Below, one piece after another: positions 47,563 through 57,416 of a stretch of 64,000 bases of DNA. Position numbers and translations under genes: made by a program. Location of the stretch: NCBI GenBank assembly GCA_030035585.1, contig CM057469.1, forward strand, positions 35,308,501-35,372,500, written 5' to 3'. Positions within the stretch are counted from its first letter, which is position 1. Each line of letters opens with the position of its first letter. A model generated the notes under the pieces. That model saw nothing but the letters and a program-made list of their open reading frames with translations. It made no database searches and was not told the DNA's origin. Source of the stretch: Dugong dugon. Its lineage: Eukaryota; Chordata; Mammalia; Sirenia; Dugongidae.

Positions 47563-48928
47563 CAAATTGGTAAGGAAGAAGTAAAAGTATCTCTATTTGC
47601 AGATGATATGATCTTGTACACAGAAAACCCCAAAGAATCCACATGAAAACTACTGGAATGAATAGAAGATTTCAACAAAGTATCAGGATATCAGATAAAC
47701 AAACAAAAATCAGTTGGATTCCTCTACACCAACAAAGAGAACTTCGAAGAGGAAATCACCAGATCAATACTATTTACAATAGCCTCCAAGAAGATAAAAT
47801 ACTTAGGAATAAATCTAACCAGAGACGTAAAAGACCTATGGAACAAAAACTACAAGACACTACTGCAAGGGACCTGCATAAGTGGAGAAACGTACCTTGC
47901 TCGTGGATAGGAAGACTCAACATTGTGAAAATGCCAATTCTACACAAAGCGATCTGCAGATACAATGCAATCCGGATCCAAATTCCAATGGCATTTTTTA
48001 ATAAGATGGAGACACAAGTCAACAATTTCGTATGGAAAGGGAAGAGGTCCCAGATAAGTAAAGCATTACAGAAGAAGAACAAAGTAGGAGGCTTCTCACT
48101 ATCTGATTCTAGAACCTATTATACTGCCACAGTGGTCGAAACAGTCTGGTACTGGCACAACAGATACATAGACCAATGGGACAGAATTGCGAATCCAGAC
48201 GTAAATTCTTCCACCTATGAGCAGCTGATATTTGACAAAGGCCTAAAGTCCGTTAATTGGGGAAAAGACAGCCTCTTTAACAAATGGTGCTGGCAGAACT
48301 GGATATCCATCTGCAAAACACTGAAACAAGACCCATACCTCACACCATGCGCAAAAACTAACTTAAAATGGATCAAAGACCTAAATATAAAATCTAAAAC
48401 GATAAAAATCATGGAAGAAAAAATAGGGACTATGCTAGGAGCCCTAATACATGGCATAAAGAGAATGCAAACCATAAGTAACAATATACAAAAGCCAGAA
48501 GAGAAACTAGATAACCGGGAGCTCCTAAAAATCAAACACTTATACTCATCAAAAAACTTCACCAAAAGAGTGAAAAGACAACCTACAGACTGGGGAAAAA
48601 AATTTGGGAAGACAAATCCAGTCAGCATCTAATCTCTTACATGTACAAGATATTGCAAAACCTCAACAACAAAAAGACAAATAACCCAATTAAAAAATGG
48701 GCAAAGGATATGAACAGGCACTTCACCAAAGAAGATATTCAGGCAGCTAACAGACACATGAGGAAATGCTCATAATCATTAGCCATTAGAGAAATGCACA
48801 TCAAAACTACACTGAGATACCATCTCACCTCAACAAGGCTAGCATTAATCCAAAAAACACAAAATAATAAATGTTGGAGAGGTTGTCCATCACTAAAGGA
48901 TAAATATTGTATGAGACCACTATTATAA

Positions 48929-49910
48929 GAACTCAAGAAAAGGTTTAAACACAGAAGAAAACATTCTTTGATGATTATGAGGGTGGGAAGGGAGGGAGAT
49001 GGGTATTCACTGATTAGACAGTAAATAAGAATTATCTTAGGTGAAGAGAAGGACAACACCCAATACAGGGAAAGTCAGCACAATTGGACTAAAGTAAAAG
49101 CTAAGAAGTTTCCTGAATACGACCAAACATTTCGAGGGACAGAGTAACAGGGGTGGTTGTCTGGGGACCATGGTTTCGGGGGACATCTAGGTCAATTGGC
49201 ATAACAAAGTTTATTAAGAAAATGTTCTGCATCCCATTTTGGTGAGTGGCTTCTGGGGTCTTAAAAGCTAGCGAGCGGTCATCTGAGATGCATCAATTGG
49301 TCCTAATCCCGCTGGTGAAAAGGAGAATGAAGACCACCAAAGACACAAGGAAAATATTAACCTAAGAGACAGAAAGGGCCACATAAACCAGAGACTCCTT
49401 CATCCTGAGACCAGAAGAACTAGATGGCACCTGGCTACCACCAATGACCACCCTGACAGGGAACACAACAGAGAGTCCCTGATGGAGAAGGAGAAAGACG
49501 GGGCGCAGAACTCAAATTCTTGTAAAAATACCAGACTTAATGGTCTGACTGAGACTGGAGGGACCTTAGAAGACATGGCCCCCAGACTCTCCATTAGCCC
49601 AGAACTGAAATCATTCCTGAAGTCAACTCTTCAGACAAAGATTAGAGTGTACTATGGGATATAAAATGATAGTCGTGAAGAGAGTGCTTCTGATCTCAAG
49701 TAGATACATGAGACTAAATGGGCAATTCCTGTCCGGAGGCGAGATGAGAAGGCAAAAAGGACAGAAGCTGGCTGAATGGACATGGTAAATCTGGGGTGGA
49801 AAGGAGGAGTGTGTTGTCACATTACAGGGAGAGCAGCTAGGGTCACATAGCAAAGTGTGTATAAATTTTTGTATGAGAACCTGACTGTAAACTTTCACTT
49901 AACTCACAGT
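48929..49910 (+). repeat. L1-4 3'UTR, lineage I type, tail lost
   Basis: Collinear with 5107-6070. It ends TGTAAACTTTCACTTAAC and then passes into TA-rich simple DNA (49912-49926) with no A run. Confidence 0.85.
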
Positions 49911-50224
49911 GAATATATATATATATTGTTTTTAATTGTTCTAATCGTAAAATGATTATAAATAAAAAATCCTTAGACACAAACATGAAAGAAAGCAGAA
50001 ATCGAGAGGTAAGCCTGATTTTCATTCTGAGGTCATTTGCTAAACCCTAGTGACTTTGAGCTTCTGTTCTGTTGACCACATGGAGTAGAGGGAGCAGGAG
50101 ACAGATTTTAGGGCTTACCCAAGGTGGAGATTCTAAGAGGAGATCTACAAAAAAAGCTAGAAGCTAGACCCCAAAGAACCACACCTTCAAGGTTAAAAAA
50201 AATTGACAACTTTGTTGTTGCAGA
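49911..50224. other. TA microsatellite and unassigned DNA
   Basis: (TA)n at about 49912-49926, followed by AT-rich unassigned DNA. Confidence 0.5.
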
Positions 50225-50855
50225 GATTTGAAAGAAATTAAGTTACAAAAAATACTTTATACCAATAAATGTAAAAACTTAGATGAAATACATAAATTCT
50301 GCAAAAAAGTATAATTTACCCCCAATATTTCACAAAAACAAGGAAAAATCTGAATAGTTCTAATCCCGTAAAACCCATTGCCCTCAAATGCGACTCGTAG
50401 GACAGAGTAGAACTACCCATAGAGTTTCCAAGGCTGTAATATTTATGGAAGCAAACTGCCACCTCTTTCTTGGGCTGAGTGGCTGGTGAGTTCTAACTGC
50501 TGACAGTTTAGTTAGATGTTGAGTGCTTAACCACTGTGCCACCAGGGCTCCTTTGAATAGTCCTATGACCATTAAATAAAGTGAATAAGCAGTTTTAAAT
50601 ATCCCCACACAAAAACACTAGTCTCCAATTATTTTTCTATTGAGTTCTACCACACATTCAAGAAGAAAATTCTAATCATAAACAAATCATTCTGGATTAA
50701 ATTAAATGAGGGAATATTCTGCCACTCATTTTATAAAGTCACTATGATCTGGATACAAAAACTATGCAAAGGTATTACAAAAAGAGGAAATTACACACTA
50801 ATCTTACTCACAAACATAGTGGCACAAATCCTAAATAAACTATTTGTAAACCACA
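50225..50855 (+). mobile_element. Ancient L1 (L1M) ORF2 fragment, split by a SINE
   Basis: Text at 50262-50330 reads LYTNKCKNLDEIHKF, matching the L1 ORF2 region [15 protein letters not shown]. After the SINE, frames recall the [11 protein letters not shown] and ILNKILAN region (AATCCTAAATAAACTATTTG). Strongly decayed, much older than L1-1 to L1-5. Confidence 0.6.
50368..50552 (-). repeat. AfroSINE, reverse, with target-site duplication
   Basis: From AAACCCATTGCCCTCAAATG to CTGTGCCACCAGGGCTCC. It is flanked by TGAATAGTTCTA (50351-50362) and TGAATAGTCCTA (50554-50565), an 11-of-12 duplication, inside an ancient L1. Contains the GGCTGTAATATTTA block of the long form. Confidence 0.9.
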
Positions 50856-51292
50856 GCTATAAGGCCGGTGGCCAATGACTTCCACTGACGCTTCTCCAAG
50901 GTCAAGGGGGCCATCAACAACGACATGCCCAAAGCTGACTTCAACTGTTGAGTTTAATTGCTCTATAGATCTTTTTGCAACTGAAGAGTCATTTTTTAGT
51001 ATAAACAAGAAAACAAAAGCTGTCTTATCCTAGGGGAGAATATAATATTCACAGTACCTTCAAAGTCACAAACCATAGTTTAACTACTTGAAAAGTCTAA
51101 ATACTTAGGGAAAAATTAATAAAATTAGGTGGTTACTGCAGTAGAATGCTGCTCATTTTCTACTACCTACAAATAACAAAACTACTAAATTGTGAAAAAT
51201 AAGTCAATGGGATAGAAAAGCAGGAAGTTATAACTTGAAAGATGAAGATGGACGACCTCAAGATCCACTGAGGATTCCGGCACTAAATCCCA
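50856..51292. other. Unassigned DNA with a short GC-rich tract
   Basis: 50860-50945 is GC-rich amid AT-rich DNA and can be read on the plus strand as RFSKVKGAINNDMPKADFN in one frame; I do not recognise a source. Text near 51095-51120 (AATACTTAGGGAAAAATTAA) recalls the L1 KYLGINL region, so parts may be ancient L1. Confidence 0.35.
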
Positions 51293-51450
51293 AATCAAAC
51301 CCGTTGCCATCGAGTGCATTCTGACTCTTAGCGACCCTGTAGGACAGAGTAGAACTGCCCCATAGGGTTTCCAAGGAGCAGCTGGTGGATTCGACTTGCC
51401 AACATTTCGGTTAACAGCCGAACTCTTAACCACTGCACCACCAGGACTTC
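51293..51450 (-). repeat. AfroSINE, reverse, close to consensus
   Basis: AAACCCGTTGCCATCGAGTG, GAGTAGAACTGCCCCATAGG, GTTTCCAAGGAGCAGCTGG and CTTAACCACTGCACCACCAG. The short form without the GACTGTAATCTTTA block. Its low divergence suggests a relatively young copy. Confidence 0.92.
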
Positions 51451-52415
51451 AGCCCTAGGGGTCAATATTGAAGCTCATGGTCCTACAGTTGAAGCAAGCC
51501 CTTGTGGACTTTTGCAAATGCACACATATATTACATAAATTCCATTTTAATAAATAATTATTGTGAAACATATCTTCCTGCAAATAACCTCAGAATTAAT
51601 GTGTGGCATTTAGAAAGCATAGGTAGAAGTGTTAACATCGTAGACATGCTATGCTGCTGACAAGAAGTGATTACTGACATATTACCCACACCGGTGTAAC
51701 ACGTATATCTACAGCAGTAGCAAAGAACTGCAAGACTTTGTGAAATGAGTTTTCAGGCCTGTACAACACACATTCTAAGTGTTTTTAAGAACCCGGAGAT
51801 TCCAACAGTAGATCATTATTTTCATAAACAATTTTACATATGATGTAAAATTTGGTCATAGTGGTCAATGAATGGCGAAAAGAGACTACCTTTTGGTTAA
51901 AGTAAGAGATCAGAATATGGAAAATAGGTCTGTTGAGACATCTGTTTCATAAATATCTTCAAAACAAGTTTTCTTCTCTATATGAAAATGACTACATTCT
52001 TGACAAGTCTGAGTGCTTCTGAAATGGTTCTAATAGTGCTATTACGACTGGATCATACAACAACTTTATTTTAAAGTTTACTAGAAGTACAGGAAGGGGT
52101 ATTACATTGGAAACTTCAAGAGAAAACATTTTAAAGACCTAGAAAGTATATACAGGTGCTGAAAGAAAGGCAAGCATTGACAGTCTGAACTTCAATAAGA
52201 AGATTCTTCATCCAGGTAGCCACCCCATGGAGAATATTTTTTGCTGTATCTGCCACCAATAACTTGTTCATATTCCAGGGCAAAAACAACTAAATAAGCT
52301 AAGTTGAGAACCAAGTCTTATCACACAGTTAAGCCCAGTCATTTTTCTACAAAAGAAAGTGTATTGTTGCTCTCTCCATTAAAAACAGTGATGCATTTAC
52401 TTCCATTTATAGATA
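51451..52415. other. Unassigned DNA
   Basis: Nearly 1 kb, AT-rich, with no recognised repeat or coding sequence. Confidence 0.5.
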
Positions 52416-52616
52416 AAAGCCACCACTCATCTGCAGTTTGTCATACTTTGGTAGCTTGCATGTTGCTGTGATGCTGGAAGTTATGCCATTAGTATTTCTA
52501 ATACTAGCAGAGTCAACCATAGTGGACAGGTTTCAGTGGCACTTCCAGACTAAGACAAACTAGGAAGAAGGACCTGGCAGTCTACTTCTGAAAAAATTGG
52601 CCAGTGAAAACTTTAT
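52416..52616 (+). mobile_element. RTE LINE 5' region fragment
   Basis: CTGCAGTTTGTCATACTTTG, GCTTGCATGTTGCTGTGATG, CTGGAAGTTATGCC, CTTCCAGACTAAGACA and AAAAATTGGCCAGTGAAAAC match the start of the RTE element as I remember it. It supplies the body seen in the tRNA-Gly SINEs at 37048 and 63641. Confidence 0.7.
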
Positions 52617-52637
52617 ATATGTATATATGTGTGTATA

Positions 52638-52668
<31 letters not shown>

Positions 52669-52717
52669 GTACATATACTTCAATGGTTTTACCTCTCTAG
52701 AACCCAACCTAAGACAA
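52617..52717 (+). mobile_element. ERVL-type LTR 3'-end fragment plus TA repeat
   Basis: An (AT)n-rich stretch followed by ATGGTTTTACCTCTCTAG and AACCCAACCTAAGACA, which match the last 100 bp of the LTR at 20867-21353 (GGTTTTGCTTCTCTAG, ending CCTAAGACA). It lies between two RTE pieces. Fossil fragment. Confidence 0.6.
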
Positions 52718-53490
52718 TATCACACATATGTGAAATTTTGCTGATGATAATCCAAAAATGGTTGCAGCAGTACATCAACAGGGAACTGCTAGAAATTCAA
52801 GCTGGATTCAGAAAAGGATGTGGAATGAGGGCTATCATTGCTGATGTCAGATGGATCTTGGCTGAAAGCAGAGAAAAGCAAAAAGATGTTTATCTGTGTT
52901 TTATTGATTATGCAAAGGCATTTGACTACGTGGATCAAAACAAATTATAGATAACACAGCAAGGAATGGGAATTTCAGAACACTTAATTGTGCTCGTGGG
53001 GAACCTGTACATAGACCAAGAGGCAGTCATTAGGAAAGAACAAGGGGATAGTGTGTGGATTAAAATCAGGAAAGGTGTGCATCAGGGTTGTATCATTTCA
53101 CCATACTTATTCAATCTGTATGCTGAAGAAATAATCCAAGAAGCTGGACTATATGAAAAAGAATGTGGCACCAGGATTGAAGGAATACTCATTAACAACC
53201 TGCAATATACAGATAACACAAACTTGCTTGCTGAAAGCAAAGAGAAGTTAAAGCACTTACTGATGAAGATCAAAGACTACAGAGTTCAGTCTCATTGCAT
53301 ATCAACATAAAGAAAACAAAAATTCTCACAACTGGACCAATAAGCAACATCATGATAAACAGAGAAAGATTGAAGTTATCCAGGATTTCATTTTACTTGG
53401 CTCCACCATCAATGCCCGTGGGAGCAGCGGTGAAGAAGTCAAATGACATATTGCATTGGGCAAATCTGCTGCAAAAGATATCTCTACATA
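52718..53490 (+). mobile_element. RTE (BovB-type) reverse-transcriptase fragment
   Basis: Two open pieces cover RT motifs. 52738-52950 has AGFRKGCGMRAIIADVRWIL and CFIDYAKAFDYVD (motif A). 52966-53310 has KGVHQGCIISPYLFNLYAEE (motif B) and LQYTDNTNLLAESKEKL (motif C, where the family has YADD, so the second catalytic Asp is Asn). The endonuclease half is absent and it stops at about 53490, before the RTE tail. Non-functional. Confidence 0.88.
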
Positions 53491-53504
53491 TTATACATTA
53501 GATA

Positions 53505-53706
53505 GGAGCCCTGGTGGCGCAATGGTTAAGCTCTCTGCTGCTAACCAAAAGACCGGCAGATCAAACCCACCAGTGGCTCTTTAAGAGAAAGATGTGGTAG
53601 TCTGCTTCTGTAAAGACTTACAGCCTTGGAAACACTGCGGGGCAGTTCTACCTTGTCCTGTGGATCGCTATAAGTTGGGATCAACTCAGCAGCAATGGGT
53701 TTCGTT
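53505..53706 (+). repeat. AfroSINE, full-length form
   Basis: GGAGCCCTGGTGGCGCAATG (A box), GCAGATCAAACCCACC (B box), AAGACTTACAGCCTTGGAAA, GGGGCAGTTCTACCTTGTCC and GCTATAAGTTGGGATC, ending GCAGCAATGGGTTTCG. Inserted at the broken end of the RTE fragment. Confidence 0.92.
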
Positions 53707-54023
53707 TCAGTTTTTATACACTTGATAAGATTTGGAAAAAACCTTTTCTAAAACCCACTCTGTGAAAGAAAATTGCAAGAAGTACTTAAAATAATTGCTG
53801 CCATGAAATTAACATCTGGTTTAAAGTATACCTCAAATTCAATACAACTGAATAATTATGTGTTTCCTTTTTAAATATTTTTAAAGTACTTTGGGTTAAA
53901 ATATACTTTTTAAATATTGCTAAAATTATGTGCATGGTGAGCTTCACATTTTCATTTCAAACCAGCATAATTAAACAATTTTAATTATTATGTCATGTCA
54001 CCAGTACCTTGGTGGCTTATTTT
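53707..54023. other. Unassigned AT-rich DNA before L1-5
   Basis: The pre-insertion flank of L1-5. It continues at 62704 (CATATTAAGTATCAAGC) once L1-5 is set aside. Nothing recognised. Confidence 0.5.
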
Positions 54024-54038
54024 AAAAGTAAAATCTTT
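54024..54038. repeat. L1-5 target-site duplication, 5' copy
   Basis: AAAAGTAAAATCTTT, preceded by TTTT, giving the preferred L1 endonuclease site TTTT/AAAA. An identical copy is at 62689-62703. Confidence 0.92.
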
Positions 54039-55974
54039 TGGAGTTCTGGCAAAATGGCACTCTAGGCAGAAGCATCACGCTGTCCCTCCACAGAAAAGAT
54101 CCAAAAAACTAAGCCGAACAGAGAATACAACAATCCTGAAACCCTAAAACATCAAATGAAGAGATAAAGAACTCAGCCAAGCACCAAATGGAGTGAGAAA
54201 CCTGACAGAGAACGGAGAGTGAGGAGAGATTCATGCAGAGGTCCCCTACCAGCTAAAGCAGTGCAGATCCTCCATCTTGGACTCCTATCAGAGACCAGCA
54301 AACGGGGTACGAGAAAGCAGCCTCACAGAGCATCCAGCGGGAGTCAAAACAACCGGTAATTTGCGATACACGCTTTCTCACCCCCCACACTTCTTCACCC
54401 CCACTCAGCCTCCTCTGCTTCCCGTGGACACAATCTCTTGACCGGGAAACACCGGCTGCATGGATTCCACACACCCAAACGGGCCAGCTCTCCGAGTGCC
54501 ATTTGTCAACTGCTGGTGTTGCTTTTTTCCTCTTCTTTTGATTTCTTCCTTACCTCTCACCACCTCCCTCTCCTTTTGCTCAAATACCTGGCTCCGTACA
54601 CCATCTTTGCTTCTTCCTGAGGGGCTGCAGAGCTCCGGTAATTTGCGATATATGCTTTCCCACTCCCTACACTTCTTCACCCACACTCGGCCCCCTCTGC
54701 TTCCCGCGGACACAGTCTCTTGTCCGAGAAACTCCAGCTGCTTGGATTCCACCAGCCCACACTGGCTGGCTCTCTGAGTGCCATTTGTTGGCTGTTAGAG
54801 TTGTTTTTTTTCCTGCTTCTTTTGATTTCTTCCTTGCCTCTCACCACCTCCCCACCCGCACCCCCACCCCGCCTTTTGCTCAAATACCTGGCTCCGTGTG
54901 CCATCTTTGCTTGTTCCTGAGGGGACATAGAGCTCCTTTCGAGTGTGGAGCTGCTTCCCGGTCTGGGCTGCCTTGCTGGTGGGATCCCCGGGCTTTTGTT
55001 CATTTGTTTGTTTTGAATTGTCTGTTCGTTTTCTTTTCCTTTTCTTGAGTTGGGAGCCCTTTCTGGCCAGGTGGTGCTGCGTGGCAAGGATACGTCCCCC
55101 TCAGCTTGCACAGACTTGCAGAGGGATCCCTGAGAGCATTTCTTTTCTCGTTGTTTTTTTTTTTTTTTTCTGTTTTTTGGGGCGCCTTTATTGTTCTTTG
55201 TTTTTAGTTTGTTTTGTTTTGTTTTCCCTCTTTTTCCCCTTTTGTCTTTCTTCATTGCTCAGTTTCTCATCTCTCTATATCTTCCTTCTCTTTCTGTTTC
55301 CTGAATACCTGCCGTTGTATACCTCTACGCCTTCTAGCCAAGCTGTATTGCAACACCTGAGAGCAACTTCCCCAGACCTCATAGCTGCACCAGTGGGCTC
55401 CCTGGGAACTTTGCGGTTCTTTAACCTTTCTGATTTTTATTTATTCATTCTTTTCTTTTCTTTTCTTCCTCTTACCCTTTCTGTTTTTCTCCATTTTATA
55501 GTCTCTCATCCTCCACTCCAACAGCAAGCTCCCCTAGCATTCTTTTTTGTTGGTTTGTATGTTTTTGGCTCCTGTTCCTCTCTCCTCTCTCCCATATTTA
55601 TCTTAGCTCTACACATAGCAATCTTCCCGCTGCATCCTGCCTACCTGCACTGTTTGCTTGACATCACACCACCAAGCATCACAGGCAAGGCCTACCATAA
55701 CCTGCCCTGCACTGATTACCGACCCGCCCTGGTGGCTGTAGTAAGTGCCACAAACAACCCATCCCAGTAACTCCTCTTCAGCTAGACCTGCCCTGCCGTA
55801 CCATATCTGAGTGACTGACCTTGCTAATTGGAGAAGAAGGTGAAAAGTATCGTGCCCACAGATCAGCAAACAACAAAGAACACACACTCCACCTGCTCAG
55901 ACATAGTCCAATTAAAAAAAAAAAAGGATAAAACAAACAAATCTACAATCAATAAACGAGAAAAATAACTACTG
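54039..55974 (+). promoter_or_regulatory. L1-5 5'UTR with tandem monomers
   Basis: About 1.9 kb, GC-rich at first, then strongly pyrimidine-rich on the plus strand (54800-55620). It contains two tandem units of about 282-300 bp at 54353-54634 and 54635-54935. It is unrelated in sequence to the L1-4 5'UTR. By analogy with other L1s it should contain the polymerase II promoter. Confidence 0.8.
54353..54935 (+). repeat. Two tandem 5'UTR units (about 282 and 301 bp)
   Basis: Unit 1 (54353-54634) and unit 2 (54635-54935) both open CCGGTAATTTGCGATA. They share CACTTCTTCACCC, CCTCTGCTTCCCG, GAGTGCCATTTGT, TTTGATTTCTTCCTT, GCTCAAATACCTGGCTCCG and CCATCTTTGCTT, and end near GAGCTCC. Unit 2 has extra C-rich text near 54850-54875. 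Confidence 0.88.
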
Positions 55975-56993
55975 AATGCCCTGAAGACAGCAGACAATAT
56001 CAAAACATTTACAAAAACAGGACAGGATGGTTCCAGTAGGCATCCAAAATAAAATACCAGATGACTCTCCAGTGGAAGAAAATGCACTAGAACTACCTGA
56101 TAGGGAATTCAAATCTCTAATACTCAGAATTCTCCAAGAGCTGAGGCAAAAAGCTGACAAAAAAAATAGACAAATTCATGGAAAATACACACAAAAAATT
56201 GGAAGAATTCAGGAAAATAACACAGGAACAAAATGCCAAAATAAATTCACAACTAGGAATTATACAAAGACAACAATTAGAAATCCAAAACATAAACAAC
56301 AAGATTTCAGAAATGGACGGTGTCATAGAAGGGCTGAGAAGCAGACTTGAAACGGTGTAAGACAGGATCAGTGGAATTGAAGACAAACACTTGGATACAA
56401 CTCTGTTTCAGGAAAACTCAGAAAAAAGAGCAAAGAAAAATTAAGAGACCCTGGGAGTTCAATTTTCGAGTGATTGGAATTCCAGAATGGGGGAGAAAAC
56501 AGAAAACACAGAGAGGGTCATTGAAGAACTGCTGATAGAAAACTTCCCCAATATCATGAAAGATGAAAAGCTGGCCATCCAAGAAGCTCAATGAGCCCCA
56601 TATAGAAGAAACCCCAAAAGAAAATCACCAAGGCATATCATGATCACACTTGCCAAAACCAAAGACAAATAAAGAATCCTGAGAGCAGCTCATGAAAAAC
56701 AAGAAGTCACATACAGAGGAGAAACAATAAGACTAAGCTCAGATTATTTGGCAGAAACCATGCGGGCAAGAAGGCAATGCGATGACATTTATAAAATCTT
56801 GAAAGAAAAAAATTGCCAGCCAAGAATAATATATCCTGCAAAACTCTCATTCAAATTTGATGGTGAAATTTGGTCATTTACAGATAAACAGAAATTAAGG
56901 GAATATGTAAAAGTCAAATCAAACTTACAAGAATTATTAAAGGGAGTTCTTCAATCTGAGGACAAACAGCTTCAGCTCACAAGCAGACTCTAG
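55975..56993 (+). pseudogene. L1-5 ORF1, frameshifted
   Basis: The ATG at 55975 is chosen by alignment with ATGGCTCAGAGACAACAG of L1-3. The N-terminal and coiled-coil parts lie in two frames (56027-56350; 56178-56360 with GIIQRQQLEIQNINNKISEM). The middle continues in broken frames, and 56748-56993 carries the C-terminal domain (MRARRQCDDIYKILKEKNCQ). The total of about 1,019 bases fits the family length. Multiple shifts disable it. Confidence 0.9.
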
Positions 56994-57416
56994 GATGCAG
57001 GATCGTACCAGTCAGATACAAGTCTAGAGAAGGAACTCTCGAGGACTATCCAAAACCAAAAGAAATACAACAAGGAATCAGAGCAGTTAATCCGTAAATG
57101 ACAACAACATCAAAACAATAAAAGAGGGAATAAATGGCATAGGTATAGAACCTTCTAATGGAGAGGAAGGCAAGGCGATACCAAGTAATGGTAAACTGCT
57201 TCAAACTTAGAAAGATAAGGGTAAAATTCATGGTAACCACAAAGAAAGGTAACAAACATACTCATAAAAAAAGAGGAAAAACATGAAGTCTCAGCAAAAA
57301 CAAAACCTACAAAAACAACAGAAATGAAAAAAAAAATCCACAAACAAAAGTAACTCAGCACAAGAGAGTAAGAAGAACAAAGAAAACTTCAGCACCACAA
57401 AAAAAAGCACTACAAA

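Larger units (their letters stand above)
43090..48928 (+). pseudogene. L1-4 ORF2, interrupted and partly deleted
   Basis: The ATG at 43090 aligns with the other copies. The endonuclease is open at 43312-43721 (VGDFN, SRVDHILGH) until the LTR element. After 45295 come 45434-45808 and 45796-46050, which match L1-3 almost perfectly, then 46350-46745 with [14 protein letters not shown]. After the 824-bp insert, [12 protein letters not shown] is readable at about 47599. The stretch 47643-48632 is open for 329 codons and runs through [11 protein letters not shown] (other frame) to [10 protein letters not shown]. The C-terminal Cys/His motif is lost in the deletion at about 48885. Confidence 0.9.
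40280..49910 (+). mobile_element. L1-4: L1 LINE, lineage I, with full 5'UTR and two insertions
   Basis: Starts GGAGGCAAGGCCAAGATGAC, the canonical type of L1 5' terminus. Parts: 5'UTR 40280-41638, ORF1 41639-42651, ORF2 43090-48928, 3'UTR to about 49910. A MaLR-like element (43722-45294) and an 824-bp L1 segment (46739-47562) interrupt ORF2. About 380 bases of the ORF2 C-terminal region are missing at about 48885 (GAGAGGTTGT joins CCATCACTAAAGG). The 3' end lacks poly(A) and runs into a TA repeat. Target-site duplications were not found. Confidence 0.93.

Noticed and set aside
49912-49926. TA repeat at the end of L1-4 considered as a degraded poly(A)
   Set aside because: It is an alternating TA run, not A-rich. 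The true tail seems lost and no duplication supports the boundary.
54943-55770. A 275-codon open frame on the plus strand in the L1-5 5'UTR, very rich in Phe and Leu
   Set aside because: The DNA is a pyrimidine-rich tract in which stop codons, which need purines, are rare. The hydrophobic reading follows from T-rich codons, and no domain or signal was recognised.
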